Positions 22,082-34,294 of a stretch of 64,000 nt of DNA are shown here, piece by piece. The DNA comes from Cycas panzhihuaensis (taxonomy: Eukaryota > Cycadophyta): positions 73,229,741 through 73,293,740 of the forward strand of contig CM041465.1 of assembly GCA_023213395.1 (NCBI GenBank), written 5' to 3'. Each line of letters begins with the position of its first letter. The first letter of the stretch is position 1. The position numbers were made by a program, and so were the translations under genes. The notes under the pieces were generated by a model. The model made no database searches and had not been told where the DNA came from. It worked only from the letters and a program-made list of their open reading frames with translations.

Positions 22082-22817
22082 AACAGTCCTTCTTGAGGTG
22101 TCTTGTCTTATTGCAATGCTAACATCTTAGCTTACCCTTCTTGCCTTTTGGCTTCGATCTTGATATATTTCTAGAACTTTGTCCTCTTTCAACAGATCTA
22201 CCCCTTGCTATCATGGCTTCTGGTGTGGAGGTTTCTAAACTGGATTTCCTCCCCACCTCTTCCATCAACAAGGCACTCACAACAGAGTCATAATCAATCT
22301 CATCAGTAGTGTTGAAACTAACAGAGGTGACAATATTATCCCAGGACTCAGGTAATGAGCATAACAAGGTTATTGCCTTGTCTTCATCCTCTATATTAGC
22401 AACAATGCTAGCCAACTGACATATAAGAGTATCAAACATATTTAGATGGTCATGAATTGTGGTACCTTCCTTTATTCACAATGATTACAATTGGCTCTTC
22501 AAGTAAATACGATTGGTCACAGACTTTGTCATATACAAGCTTTCTAACTTGGTCCATAATCCTGCTATTGATTTTTCCTCTGCAATATTGAAAAGAATTT
22601 CATCTGCCAAGCACAAACGTATTGTGCTAAGAGCTCTTTTGTCCATGTCCTCCCATTCTTCATCATCCATTCCCACGAGTTTCTTTGACTTGCCTTCCAA
22701 GGTTCTGTACAAATCTTGTTGCACTAAAACGTCATATGCTTTGAGCTTCCACAACTTGAAGTTGTTTTTCCCGTTGAACTTCTCCATCTCAAACTTTGCA
22801 TTTGTTACTTTTGCCAT
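22082..22817 (-). pseudogene. Copia-D gag pseudogene
   Basis: The ATG at 22817 starts a typical copia gag: KFEMEKFNGKNNFKLWKLKA, then EEWEDMDKRALSTIRLCLAD and LESLYMTKSVTNRIYLKSQL. After a frameshift near 22440-22485 comes QLASIVANIEDEDKAITLLC and LPESWDNIVTSVSF. The zinc knuckle at about 22082-22125 keeps its four ligands (C, C, H, C) but a Trp codon inside it has become TAG. Apart from that it is among the better preserved gags here. Confidence 0.88.
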
Positions 22818-22888
22818 TTGATGTAGAAAGAACCAATGCCAAACCCTTCACGCCCTTGCTGCAAAATATATATGGCTTTAATACCACT

Positions 22889-23517
22889 TGTTGAACAAAC
22901 CTGGCTCTAAATAACAAAAACCAGCCATCAAGATCTATCTATTTTGCAACAAGAATAATATTCGAAACTATAACTTAATGCAAGTACACAAACTAGAGAT
23001 TATTCAACATACACACTAAAACATACACATTACCAAGTACACAAGATATAATGTGGTAAAACCCTAGCAGAGTGCTAGGAAACATCCACATAGGAAATGT
23101 ATCGATCTTTATTAATCAAGAATGAAGATCTATACATCAACCGCCCAAAGTTCATAGCAACAACAACCAGCAGCCGCCCATGATACAATGCAATGTGATA
23201 CAACAATTGAACTAAAACCTAATTACCCAATGTGAGTTGCATGTAAGAAGGTACATCACTTGCAACCATCAAATCTAGGGATTTTTTTATGAACGGCACT
23301 GATTCCCTTTACAATTTTGTAGGCTTTGAACCTTAGCTTTTTGCTTCGGGGGTTACCGCCCCCGAACTCCCACTTGCAGGGAGGGGGATTCCGGCACCCC
23401 TCGGCCAAGGGGGCTGCCACTCCCCTTAGATCCCCCGAGGAAAGTTGGTGGGAAAAATCATGCCGAAAAAGGTCCAAAATTTTTAGCCTCCTTATAATTG
23501 TTGTCACATACCCAACA
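22889..23517 (-). repeat. Copia-D 5' LTR
   Basis: 629-bp partner of 12010-12645, with the same GC-rich patch at about 23341-23460, better preserved here. Confidence 0.92.
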
Positions 23518-26500
23518 AAACCAATTTCACCTAAAAAATTAGTGTCCTAGTTCCATCCTTGGCCCATTTTTCTCACACACATGACAAAGTGCATATTCAA
23601 GATTGTAACCAATCATAACCATTTGTAACAATCCAGAAAAAAAATATTAATAAGGCTCTCCTCATCACGAGGAATGCACACATACATATACAGATTTATA
23701 GGGAGATATACATAGTTAAACTTATATCAATACATGATAAGGAGTGTGTGTATCTGGGAAGCCACAAGGCTTGGCCAGAGAGTTAGTAGTACCACCCATT
23801 ACTTTTCATTGTATACTTCTGTCTAAATAATGAAACCTGCAGATTATTGTATGTGACTCTGATAGTTTTATATGGCTATTCATTAGTGAATGCATGGAGA
23901 TTTTCAGGGTTTAAGGGAGAGCATAGATTTCACCCAATATGTACTGAAGTTCACTTTATATTGCCTAGGGAAGAAATTGTTTCTCTCTAGATAATCTTTC
24001 TTACTACCCAAAACTGAAACATTCAAAGAAGTATCAAGTACCCAAACAACTCATGTGGGTTTAGGAAGCAACAGAAACATAAAAATTGTGAGATTGGGGA
24101 GGGGGGCAAGGGGTGCCACAAAGGAGAGACCCCCATCTCAAGCAAACATCAAAACTTTTGGCACAAAAAAAAAAGTTACAAGTAAAGATGTTCAACTTTC
24201 ATTGTAATTCCCAGGTGAGGTATGAGCAGGAATTGGCATGGCTGCAATTTATGAAATACACGACAAGCGGTTGTGCAAATAAGCATCTCAAGCAGTAGGT
24301 CAACTTGCATACAAAATGGTAAGTTGACCCTACAGACAGAAATAGGCCAACCAGCATACCAGCAGAGGAACATTGAAGCATATAGGCAAAGATATGAAGG
24401 GTGTACTTACGTATGCATGTACTGGTGCAAGTAGGGTACACCAATGTATGCAAAAGCATAGGTCGCAAAGCACATGTCGACGCCAAATGCTAATTATAGA
24501 TACATGGTAGTTAGTAAACATGAGTTAATAACGTAATGAGATACACGATTCATGAAGAGTTACAATTGTAACCCAAGAGATGCACCACTTTATGGTATGT
24601 GGCCCTTGCATAGGGATAAATGCTGCTTCTCACATTGAATTCAATGTAAGATCGAACTTAGTAAGTCTTTTGTAATGTTTTCTACGTATGGCTTAGTTTG
24701 TATTGGCCTTTCTGAGTATTAATGCTATAATGGTTGCGACCAGACTTGTATATGCCCCAAATATGTATGACCCTGTATTCTAACTGACATGGATGAAGTG
24801 CATAGCATTCTGAGCCTACCAATTGGTGTAGCAGCATACTGGAGATGGAGTGTACTAATAGAAGTCATCTAACGAAGATAAGTTTCTCATAAGAGGAACT
24901 GACCAGAATGTAGCCTATGCATCCTCAGTCATATGCAGCCCTTTTAACCTAGAGCATATATGTGGTAGGCACCCAAAAGTTAATAATGGTTTGACCTAAA
25001 ACATTAAAAGGAAACCTGAGTCATGTGCGAAACAGCCTCCCAAATCATGTTTGATCTGGAACTATGAACAGAAACCCGAGCTATGCCTGTCACAGTCAAT
25101 CACAAAGAAAAAGAAGCCAAAATGTAACAAACAAAAAGAATGATCAGAGCAATCAGTACTAATGAATGATTTCTCAGTACAATCTGGCTGCAAAATTTTA
25201 TGATTGCATTTCATAAATTGGAATGATTGCAGAAACCAACTTCCAAAGTGGAAGCATGTTATAGAGTTGAAGTCAAGCATAATCTCCATCATGAAGAGAC
25301 GTTATAGGTATCCACATCATCATAAGAACAAGAATAAGTTGTTTCAAAAGTGAACATCCTGTGGAACAAAGATCCCCAGCAAATGGCTGTTGAATATAGG
25401 GTCTTACACATGATTGAATTCACAAGTAGCTTTCCCATACCCCACAGTAATAAGTTGCTGGATGAGCTCTTTCCAGAAAACAATTTGAGATCAAGATGCT
25501 GCATGATTTGCTGTAAAATGCAGCAGAACTCATGAAGTCAACTAAAGTCAATGGGTCTCAAATATTCCCCATCAATGCTCAAAACTAACAAACAAGAGAA
25601 CAAAACTATTCTAGGGAAAATTTATCCCAGTATGCTTTGACAATACATCAGAAATTGCAAGGTACATGCAGAACACATCCAGCAAGCCCACTGGAAATTT
25701 GGAGAGAACAAGTTGTTTGCAAAGATGTCCGACTGCTATTTTGGACCCCAAGGCATTGAGTACCTAAGGCATGTCACTTTAGAAAAGGTAAGGTCAATCC
25801 ATGTAAATTAAAGACTCTCATTTAGCAGCTCCCTCTAGCCAGCATGATGCAGATAACAAAATGCATGCAAATTTCTTTGGCAATATGTTCATGAGGGACC
25901 TGTTCTCAAGAGTTCACTGAAAACAAGACCTTCGGATCAAGCAAAAACATTGAGAATTGATGCAATCAACTCTAACTACTAATGATCTCCACTTCAGTTG
26001 GAATGTGTTGCATGAGGGATCAGATTATGCACGATACCAGGCCAAACACGTTTGCAGCCTTTGAGAGCCAGAAACCAAGGAGACAAGAAAAACTGCCATT
26101 CATTTATAACAAGGACATGTTGACTGCTGTACATGCACTGGGAAACAGGTAGAACAGCTACTCAGGAGCAAATTTTATTAAGTTGAAGAACAAATTATAA
26201 AAGCCTATAGTATCGCTTAAATCAGCATGAGTTATCTACATTCCAGAAAAATTTTGGCAACCATGAAAACTTTAATTTTAATAAAGCTTACAAAACAGGA
26301 AAACTAAATCTTTTGGTGATTGCATAATTAGAGAGCATGAAATAACCAAATGTGTTTTGGGACACAAATATACATGAAGTGGATGCTTCAGATTCAAGCT
26401 AGATATGGAGGAAAACAAAAAGAGCAGAGGCCCATACTAATGCCATAATTGCAAAATGATTGCATATGAACACTAAGAAAGTACCAAAGAAGAGCAACGG

Positions 26501-27522
26501 CAGCATGAATTTCATTGAATGTAGTGGGGCACGCAGGATTTTAGAAGGCCTTTTGAAAGCTTGAACAAACAGCACAAACTATCAAACTTCCTCCACATTC
26601 AAGCATCCACCATGTGTTTCATGTCCATTACATGAGGAGATGTTGGGATAACACAATGAGGCATGAACAGAATGTGGTGCTTGAACCAGAAAGCACTATG
26701 GAAAGAGAAACAGGATGTAAAACGAGATCATATATTGCATCAAGTGGAAGCATCTTCTAGACAAGTATAGCTCATTGGAGATGCGCATTTTTTGAAAAAA
26801 ATAAATAAATACCATATTGACCCACTTAATATTATTTGGGACAAAACTTGCTAACAGGTGGATCTTTTAGCCATCCCAGAACTAATCATATTTTGTTATA
26901 TTTGCATTTTCTACCATCCAAAAATATGTATGATTACATCAATTAGGCAGCCAGTTAGAATTAGAGTTGCAATTGAGTTGAGGTTTAACCCAGTTAAAGT
27001 TAAGTTGCGGGAAGAGAGGACTGTATCTTGGGTAGCTTAATGCTGAAATTCATCAATAGCACCTACAGAATAGGTGGGTAAGAAGAGTCTGAGGCTCAAT
27101 TCTGTCTGAAAAATTGTTTTTACTGCCTCTACCTTAGGTTGTTAAGTTGGCTGTTGATGTTCATGGATAGAAGAAGTGATATGGGTGAAAAACTGAAATA
27201 CTACTATTAGATTGGCATGATAAAATAATCATTCAGAAAGTTACAATGAAAACCCATACGCTTTTTGGGTTTTAGTGGGTTTAATTTCATTCGATCAAAT
27301 GAAAGGAAATTCAGAACGATACCGAATCATTAATTCTAACCTTTCAACACTACCATAGACAACGTCTTTTCCTCTTGAGGCAGACTCTCAGATGTTTAAA
27401 AAATATAACTTAATTCCGAAATGTGGTAAAACAATATTTGAGACTCGCATAAAAGGAAAGAGTGAGTCCATGTAACGAATAGTTTGGTAACATGTACAGC
27501 AGGACAAGTTACAAAAATAGGA
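23518..27522. other. Intergenic or 3' flanking sequence without recognised genes
   Basis: About 4 kb without coding similarity, LTR ends or tandem repeats that I can name. Base composition is more balanced than in the AT-rich stretch right of the gene. Short open frames are under 80 codons and show no family resemblance. Part of it may belong to the 3' end of the MTERF6-like transcript, which is read leftward. Confidence 0.5.
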
Positions 27523-28557
27523 TTAATTTAGCAATCTTGCCTGTTGAGAGATGCTTTCAGCATTCTTATCAGTGTCCTGCAATCCAAGCTTCAATCTAAA
27601 TTTCTTGTGATTACAACTTAACATGTCTGCCAGGCCACAGTGGATGTTCCTCTGCTTGAGTAGCTTGTAGCGAAGTTCTATTGTCTTTTTCAGACCGTGG
27701 TGAAAAAAATCTGGGTATTCCACCGTCTCTTCAATCCTTCTCCCCATGACCTCGAGCAAAAAATTAACCTTGGGCTGCAAAGAATTCTTAATGCTCTTAG
27801 TCAGGACAGGAGGAAACCCAGTAATAAGGGTAGCTACCTGACCAGCATTAAGGCCTAACCTCTTCAAAAAATCCACATTTGGGCTCAAAACTTTCTCATC
27901 CCTGCACAGAATATCAGGGTAATACAACGCAGTTCTTTGCAAATCCTTCTCCTTCAATCCTACTTTCCTCAGGAATTCCAATGTAGGACGAAGCCTTCCT
28001 TCCACACTGTATCCCATCACGTGGGGGCTCCTCACTAGAAGTCTACCAATGTCGCCATCTCTGGTTAGTCCCAGGCTAAGAAAGAAATCCACAATTGGCC
28101 GAAGCTTCCCCTCGATACTGTAGCTCATTAACCTGGGGTTAACCAGAATCAATTTACCCAGCTGCTTCTCAGGCACCCCCACAGTCTGGAGAAATGCAAG
28201 CAATGGACAAAGCTTCTCTTCAACACTGTGAGAAAGTACGTGTGGAAACCTTATTATAGCCATTACAACCTCGCTGGGCTTGGAACCTAAAGACCCAAGG
28301 CATTCAACCATTGGTTGAAGCTTCTCGTACACACCCAATACTAAAAGCTTTGGACACTGCGACACCATTGCAGGGATTTTTCTTGCTGGAATACCAACAC
28401 TCTGTAAATAATTCCAGTTGGGTTTAGCCCTTTCCTCCACGCTGGCCAATTCCAGCCTTCTGCACCTTGTGAGCATTTTGTGTATAGCTTCATCTTTCAA
28501 TCCCTTCTCCTTGAGAAACTCAACTACATTCTGCCTTCTCATGTTCCCCGCCTCCAT
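27523..28557 (-). CDS. MTERF6: mTERF-domain protein, MTERF6 type (organellar)
   Basis: An intact 344-residue protein. It is a chain of mTERF motifs of about 30-35 residues, each with a Pro-containing turn: QCPKLLVL (67-74), RFPHVLSHS (103-111), VNPRLMSYS (139-147), RSPHVMGYS (176-184), YYPDILCRD (212-220), GFPPVLTKS (247-255), EYPDFFHHG (280-288). Such repeats form an alpha-solenoid that binds nucleic acid. The arrangement, length and blocks such as HSVEEKLCPLLAF and PDFFHHGLKK strongly resemble Arabidopsis MTERF6 (about 330 residues), a chloroplast/mitochondrial factor linked to transcription termination and tRNA/rRNA maturation. I chose the ATG at 28557 (MEAGNMRRQ); upstream in frame there are only 16 codons, then a stop. 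A possible 3' splice site (TTTACTTGCAG) ends about 45 bases upstream of the ATG, suggesting an intron in the 5' UTR. No transit peptide is obvious. Confidence 0.93.
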   Translation of the reverse strand: MEAGNMRRQNVVEFLKEKGLKDEAIHKMLTRCRRLELASVEERAKPNWNYLQSVGIPARKIPAMVSQCPKLLVLGVYEKLQPMVECLGSLGSKPSEVVMAIIRFPHVLSHSVEEKLCPLLAFLQTVGVPEKQLGKLILVNPRLMSYSIEGKLRPIVDFFLSLGLTRDGDIGRLLVRSPHVMGYSVEGRLRPTLEFLRKVGLKEKDLQRTALYYPDILCRDEKVLSPNVDFLKRLGLNAGQVATLITGFPPVLTKSIKNSLQPKVNFLLEVMGRRIEETVEYPDFFHHGLKKTIELRYKLLKQRNIHCGLADMLSCNHKKFRLKLGLQDTDKNAESISQQARLLN

Positions 28558-28860
28558 CCTTAATTGTTTCTCTGAAGACTTGAGTGTCTTACTATTCCTC
28601 TGCAAGTAAAGGTTATTTTATCAGACACCCGCCTCGGATGACCTCCAAACGATGGAATACCATCCCAGATCTCCCCTAATGCAGCAAAACAACCATCTTT
28701 CTCTGGCAACCTTGACCAATCGTCGCCATACTGGAGGTCGAATGTGTCATCCACACGGTGGATAAGAGGATAAGCACTTTCCCGTTAACTTGCCGTCGTC
28801 TTCCCCTTAATCAGTTCGCCTTGTGTTTTAAAATGAAGTTGGAGTACAAGTGTTCACATC
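28558..28860 (-). promoter_or_regulatory. Putative 5' UTR with splice acceptor and upstream ORF
   Basis: On the gene's strand, a branch-like CTGAT followed by AAAATAACCTTTACTTGCAG (ending at 28602) looks like a plant 3' splice site. A separate 64-codon frame (28560-28754) begins MDDTFDLQYGDDW and overlaps the acceptor; joining it from a GTATTC donor near 28660 to the acceptor gives an early stop, so it is more likely an upstream ORF or chance frame than a coding exon. Confidence 0.4.
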
Positions 28861-31329
28861 TGGCTGAAATTGGTTCCTTCACAATTCGTAGGCCTCGATA
28901 CTAATTTTCCACAATTAAATGCAAAGGGAGGGCGATGTGGAAAATTAACAAATAAAACTAGATATAAAACATGATGGATACTTTGTTCAAGCCAGGTATG
29001 TAGACATAAGATCATCTAAAGAGCAAGAGATGAAGAGCACTCACTTTCATAGGTTAACAAAGGCTCAAATATGATGGAAAACTTGCTTGATTAGGACCAA
29101 ATATGATGTTTCTAGTTTGACAAAAATAAAGGATATTATGCATTGATCATGTTAGCTATAATGCTAACGATAAAACATGAAGGGTAATCAACCCTCACTT
29201 AAATTAAATTAAATGAATTAGTAGTAAATTTAGAATTTTATGGCTTTAAACATATTTATAAGCATGGAAAAATACTATCAATAAAACATGAGAAGTAATC
29301 ATCCCTAATCCAAATTGAATTAAATGAACATATTATAAATTTAAAATGTTACATGCCACATGCCCTATGTTTATGATGTATGAACGAAAGGAAGGTATGT
29401 TTACATACAATAAAGAATGATATAGTATAATATAGTTTATTTTAAAATTATATGTCTAATTAAGGAGATTCAATTTAGAATAAATATATTGGAATGACTA
29501 TTGGCTCATATTGTGCTCACGCCTTTAAAAGGTTGTGTCTTAAGTAGGTATTGTGCATTTAGTGCTAAGTTAATGGTATACATTCATTACTATCTTATTA
29601 TATCTCAGTCTAGGTCAATCATAATTATATTAAATCAATTATATGTCTATTATCATCTTCTTTACTCAACCATCATTCGTCACTTAGTAAACTCCATAAC
29701 ACTCAAATATAATCATTGAATATAATAATTATATATTAGTTATATAATAAGCCAATGATAAAACATAAACGAGATAGAAATAACAATATTTATAAATCAT
29801 TAATACACCATGTCGCTACTAATCAATACCTTCATTTTGAAGCCAATATTATATTGCTTTTAGTAACATTACCCTAATATAGATAACTTATCTAACTCTT
29901 GGCCTAAAACCAAATTAATTATTAATATAACACCCTTTTAACTATGTTAAGGTTCTAAATAGTAATAATACAACTAATAAAGGATAACTACATAATAAAA
30001 GGAAATCAAACATCCATTGCCACCTCAACATGAAATATGATAGAAGTCAAGAGTTAAAGGCATCCTAAAACTATTGGTAGGAGGAATCAGCAACTTGTGT
30101 AGGATGTTTTTCTATATAATGATCATGAATAGTACACTTTATACACTAGATATTTAGTAATAGCACTTGACTTTTTAATATATAATTTATCTTTTATAAC
30201 GTATGAGCTAATTATTCTACTAGAATCACAAATCCATTATAGGTCATATTATATCCACACCTCCTTTTAATTCCATAGTAATATTGACTTCTTGATTGTA
30301 TATTAAGAGATTACTTTAACAAATAATAATCTAGATCACTATTAAAATATAATTCACAACATAACCAATTAATTGGTTGTCATCCGTCTAATATGTACTC
30401 TAAGTACATAGCTCTTAACGTCTCTAATAACTAATTTCTATAATCTCACAACTATCATAAATCATCTACTTAGGGTCTATAACTTACAAGGGTAAATAAA
30501 AGATAGAATTTTATATACTTGATGAAGTGCTTCCAAACCAAAAGTAATTTCATTACTTAGATGATTGTTTAAACATGCATTGCCTCTGAGATATTTCATA
30601 AGACTACATTTATCAACATAGACATTGGATATAATAAAAGACACTATATACTCCAAATGAAAATTACAAAATTACATCCCAAAAGGGCAATGTCCTTCAA
30701 GGGGCTAGCAATAACGTCTACCAAAAACTCTACATAGTCATCTCAGTGGCCTATTTATATACCTTTTTACTTCATTGAGATTTACATTAAATAATATGTT
30801 TGTTTTCTCTTAAACTTTATGCTAATATCTTTGGAACATTCGTTCATATATGCATGTTTTCTTTTGACTATAATTTAAGATGTCATCGTAAGCTAATTCT
30901 CTAAATGGCATATTATTTATGTTGATTGCTTCCTCCTAATAATTCTCTACTTATGAACTTGTCAATATGCATGACTATAGAGTCATTAGTAGATTCTCTT
31001 ATGCATTTGGCATTTATAAGGTGGATATGAACTTTGCCTCAGCAATGATCATCAACAAGTTAATAAATTAGGTTAGTAGATGAAGAACTCGATTTGTTGG
31101 TAGATCAATGGATCAATAATGACTCAACTTATGTCTACAATAGAACTTTAAGGTTTAAATTTATTAACTAATTACTTATACTATAATAAATAAATTTTAA
31201 ATTTACAACTTAAAGAAATAAACCCTTTTCATGATATTTGATGATGGAATCAAGTCTTTTTTACACCAAATAAGGAAGTTAGAGCTTGGCTATATTTTTT
31301 ATATTTTCATCCTTAATAGAAATAATGTC
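28861..31329. other. AT-rich intergenic sequence
   Basis: About 2.5 kb, strongly AT-rich, dense in stops on all frames. No gene, LTR end or tandem repeat was recognised. It probably includes the promoter side of the MTERF6-like gene and decayed repeat DNA. Confidence 0.5.
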
Positions 31330-31439
31330 AACTTATTTTAGCACTTAGCACTTATTTCCATCTATGTTGATGCTCTTGCATCCTCCTGCTTAGGCCACAA
31401 AATTTGCATAAGTTCTTGCTAATGGTCTTCTTTAAACTT

Positions 31440-32760
31440 TCTTCACTTCCATTCATCTAACTCCTTAAGCTCTATTTTAGTAATCCATGTGTTGTCCTTA
31501 TATGGTAATTCCCTCCATTTCACTAACTATTTACTATACTTATTTCCTCCTATTTTGACATTTTTTTAATTTAATATTTCTTTAATTTTCTTCAATGGAA
31601 CTTGTTGTTACCAATTATTGTCTTTGTCTTCTATTCCTTCATCCCCTTCTTGGTACCCATATAGATCTGAAATGTTAAACATAGGGGGGAATATCTAACT
31701 CATAGTAAATCAATTTTGTGGGTATTTTCATTGATTCTCTTCATAATTCAACACTATTTGATCTTCTCATATTTCAACTTCTTATAAGCTCCTTTGGAGA
31801 ATCTTTCTTTCCTCAAATAAACCATCACCATGTCCCCTTCTTTGGATTCGTATGCCTTTTAAAGTGGTATGGTACTTATTTGTACCTACTACTACTCTTT
31901 TATAATTACTTTTTCACCTCATTATAGACTTATTTCAAGTGCTCTATTAGTGCTTCTACATCTTCACTCGCCTATTCTTTGTTTGGTAACTTTACTAGGT
32001 CAACAATCACCTTAGGTGTCTTGTCATACACTACTTGAAATGGTGATAGTCTTATAGAAATGTGCACAAAGTTATTATATATAAACTCTTATTGAATTAG
32101 CACCATATCTCACTATTTGAGCTTATATCTAACCAAGCTCAGTAGAAAATTTATAAGGGGCTTATTCATTACTTTTGTTTGTCCATTCATTTAAGGATGA
32201 TAGATGATAACTGTTATTATATTGTAACTTTATATCCTAATTTTTCTATGAAGTCTACTAGAAGTGACTCAAAAACCTTACATCTTGATTAGATATAATG
32301 GTCTTTGGTAATATATGTAGCCTAATCACTTCTCTAAAGAACAAGTTTGCCACCTTACTTGCATCACTCATTTTCTTGCATGGAATAAAATATACCATTT
32401 TTTAGAATCTATACATAACAATAAAGTCATTGCCTCTTTGTATGCATAGTAGTCCCAACACAAAATCCATGGTTTTGTCTATTTATGGCCCTTCTAGAAT
32501 GGGTGATGGCTTATATAATCTTGCATTCTAAGTAAGTCCCATAACTACTTGACATGTCTTATATCTTTCCATAAGCTTATTTACTTGCTTTCTCATTCTA
32601 TACCAAAAGTATCATTCCTTTATTAGATCTAAGGCCTTATCTCTTCTAGAGTGGCCTCCTAATCCACCACTATATAAATCTCTAATTATATTCTCCCTTG
32701 TTGAGCTATGTGAAACACACAATTACTTCTCTTTAAACAAGTATTTATCTTGCAAAAGAT
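31440..32760 (-). pseudogene. Gypsy-F integrase and chromodomain remnant
   Basis: Integrase pieces on the minus strand include a zinc-binding region (IIRDLYSGGLGGHSRRDK near 32690, ERYKTCQV), the core ([20 protein letters not shown] near 32390) and YHP-MNGQTKVMNKPLINFL near 32190, then SIRLSPFQVVYDKTPK near 32040. A chromodomain follows at about 31441-31570 (KYSKYLVKWRELPYKDNTW). Chromodomains bind modified histone tails and guide insertion into heterochromatin. Stops and frameshifts are many. Confidence 0.83.
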
Positions 32761-33199
32761 ATTTATTAAATAAATATTAATTAATGGCCACAAGGTTTTG
32801 AGATGCTCGATCAGCTTGTCGAAGTCTTTATCTTATTTATACACATCCTTAATCGCTTCAAACCTAATGACTTTATTAGTTATCATAGTAAGGAATGTCA
32901 CCTTTAGCTTAATGCATCATCCACTTGACTTGTTCTTTATTATGAATGAATAACTTGATAAGAATTGACAAATTTTCATGCCTCATGTTTAGCTTAGCTC
33001 AAGAGTTATAGAACTTTAAAGATTGATGATAAATAAATAGAATAAATTTCTTGGGCAACATGTAATGTCTCCAAATTTTTAATACTTGCACCATGGCGTA
33101 GGACTCTAAATCATATATTGAATATTTCTTCTTGGCCCCATTCAATTTCTCATTAAAGAAAATATCTGGTTTGCCTTCTTAGCTTAAGACTAATCATAT

Positions 33200-33858
33200 G
33201 CCAACTCTTGATGCAACATGCCTTGCCTCTAAGACTTTGTTAAAGTATAATAATAACTAAATTAGAACCTTTATTCCCTTCTTCTTCAATAATTTAAAAC
33301 ACTTTTGGCTTGCATTTGTCCATTGGAGTACCTTTGCCTTTTCTCAATCTATTAAAGGGGCTATTATAGCACTAAAATTTCTAATGAATTTATAGTAAAC
33401 AATTGCCATGCCACAAAAACTCCTTGCCTTATTCATGTTGCCTAGAGTTGGTCATTTCAAGATTGATCTCATTTTCTCTAGATCTATTTTCAAGCCATCC
33501 TAAGAAATTACAAATCCTAAATATATTACACTCCTCTAGAAGAAGTTGTACTCCTTTAAATTCATGTAGGAATTCTCATTTCATATGGTCTAAATGTTCC
33601 TTTTTAGACTAGTTATAAATTGGAATGTCATCCAAATAGATGATTAAGCACTCAGTTAGGAATGACTTAAAGATTGCATTCATTAACCTCATGAATGTGT
33701 TAGATGTGTTCGTTTGTCCAAATGGCATTATCATCCATTTATATAGTTTGTCGCTCATCTTAAAAACCATTTCCCATTTAAGTCCCTCACGAATTTTGAT
33801 CTAGTAAATCCACTTCTAAGGTCTATGTTTGAAAAATACAAAGAAGCTATTAAAATTT
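33200..33858 (-). pseudogene. Gypsy-F reverse transcriptase fragment
   Basis: From the right edge: ILIASLYFSNIDLRSG, a frameshift, IMPFGQTNTSNTFMRLMNAI and an intact YLDD at 33627-33638 (LIIYLDDIPIYN), then YLGFVIS-DGLKIDLEKM and RSFCGMAIVYYKFIRNFS near 33370-33440. The 5' part of the RT, protease and gag are absent. Confidence 0.85.
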
Positions 33859-33862
33859 TCAT

Positions 33863-33875
33863 GATCTTGATATCA
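33863..33875 (-). other. Orphan copia primer binding site
   Basis: The reverse complement reads TGATATCAAGATC, a decayed TGGTATCAGAGC-type site at the inner edge of the LTR to its right. Confidence 0.6.
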
Positions 33876-34294
33876 TATTAGAATATATAATTGTAAGATA
33901 TATATCAATGTATGTAAGACATATATGGAAGTATAATAAATTTGCATAATCAATAAGGCAATCAACTTTCTATTCAATAAATCAATCAACAATATATGAG
34001 CACAAGATTTATAGTGAAAATCCCCAATGGAGAAAACCACTTTCAAATGATGTAAAAGATTTCATTAATATGAAATATATATAATAAAGACATGGAACTC
34101 CTAATGAGATCACCCTAGTCTTATTAGGAGAATTAGGTATCTACATAACTCAACATCAACATGCATTTTCCTTTTATAGATTTAGTCACCTTATTATAGA
34201 CCAATGATATGATAAAATCATGTGTAAGAACCTCTATACTAACTAATGAGTTAACAACAATTTAATCATCATTAATTAAACATTATGTCCAACA
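33876..34294 (-). repeat. Orphan copia-type LTR, minus orientation
   Basis: The reverse complement begins TGTTGGACATAATG and has an LTR layout: a TCTATAAAAGGAAAATGC TATA region, a leader with TCCATTGGGGATTTTCAC and an AT-rich 3' part ending next to the primer site. Only the 5' LTR and primer site remain; the inner sequence is replaced by Gypsy-F. No partner LTR is seen in the window. Confidence 0.65.

Larger units (their letters stand above)
12010..23517 (-). mobile_element. Copia-D, Ty1/copia element interrupted by Copia-E
   Basis: LTRs of 636 bp (12010-12645) and 629 bp (22889-23517) share TGTTGA...CCCAACA ends and long near-identical blocks. The gag-to-RNase H order on the minus strand, the primer site beside the right LTR (TTTAATACCACT, reverse of a TGGTATTAAAGCC-type site) and the purine tract beside the left LTR give the orientation. 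Without Copia-E the length is about 5.3 kb. The flanking pentamers (AGACT left, AAACC right) do not match, so the target duplication has decayed or the ends were recombined. Confidence 0.93.
31330..33858 (-). mobile_element. Gypsy-F, decayed Ty3/gypsy chromovirus fragment
   Basis: Minus-strand translation with many stops gives, from right to left, reverse transcriptase, RNase H remains, integrase and a C-terminal chromodomain: the order of a Ty3/gypsy chromovirus. Wording of the conserved blocks (FNISDLYGYQEGD before the chromodomain; [20 protein letters not shown] in integrase) resembles the Tekay/Del lineage. No gag, protease or LTR is recognisable. The right end breaks off inside the RT near 33858, where an orphan copia LTR begins. 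Confidence 0.85.

Noticed and set aside
24199-24521. Overlapping Cys/Leu-rich minus-strand frames resembling membrane segments
   Set aside because: Several frames overlap on the same strand, none has a recognisable family or context, and length is within chance.
28560-28754. 64-codon frame beginning MDDTFDLQYGDDW as a first coding exon of the MTERF6-like gene
   Set aside because: Joining it through the most plausible donor to the acceptor at 28602 gives a stop within three codons, and the main frame already has a well-placed start. An upstream ORF remains possible.
31718-31927. Plus-strand frame of 69 codons in Gypsy-F
   Set aside because: It is antisense to the integrase/chromodomain remnant of Gypsy-F.
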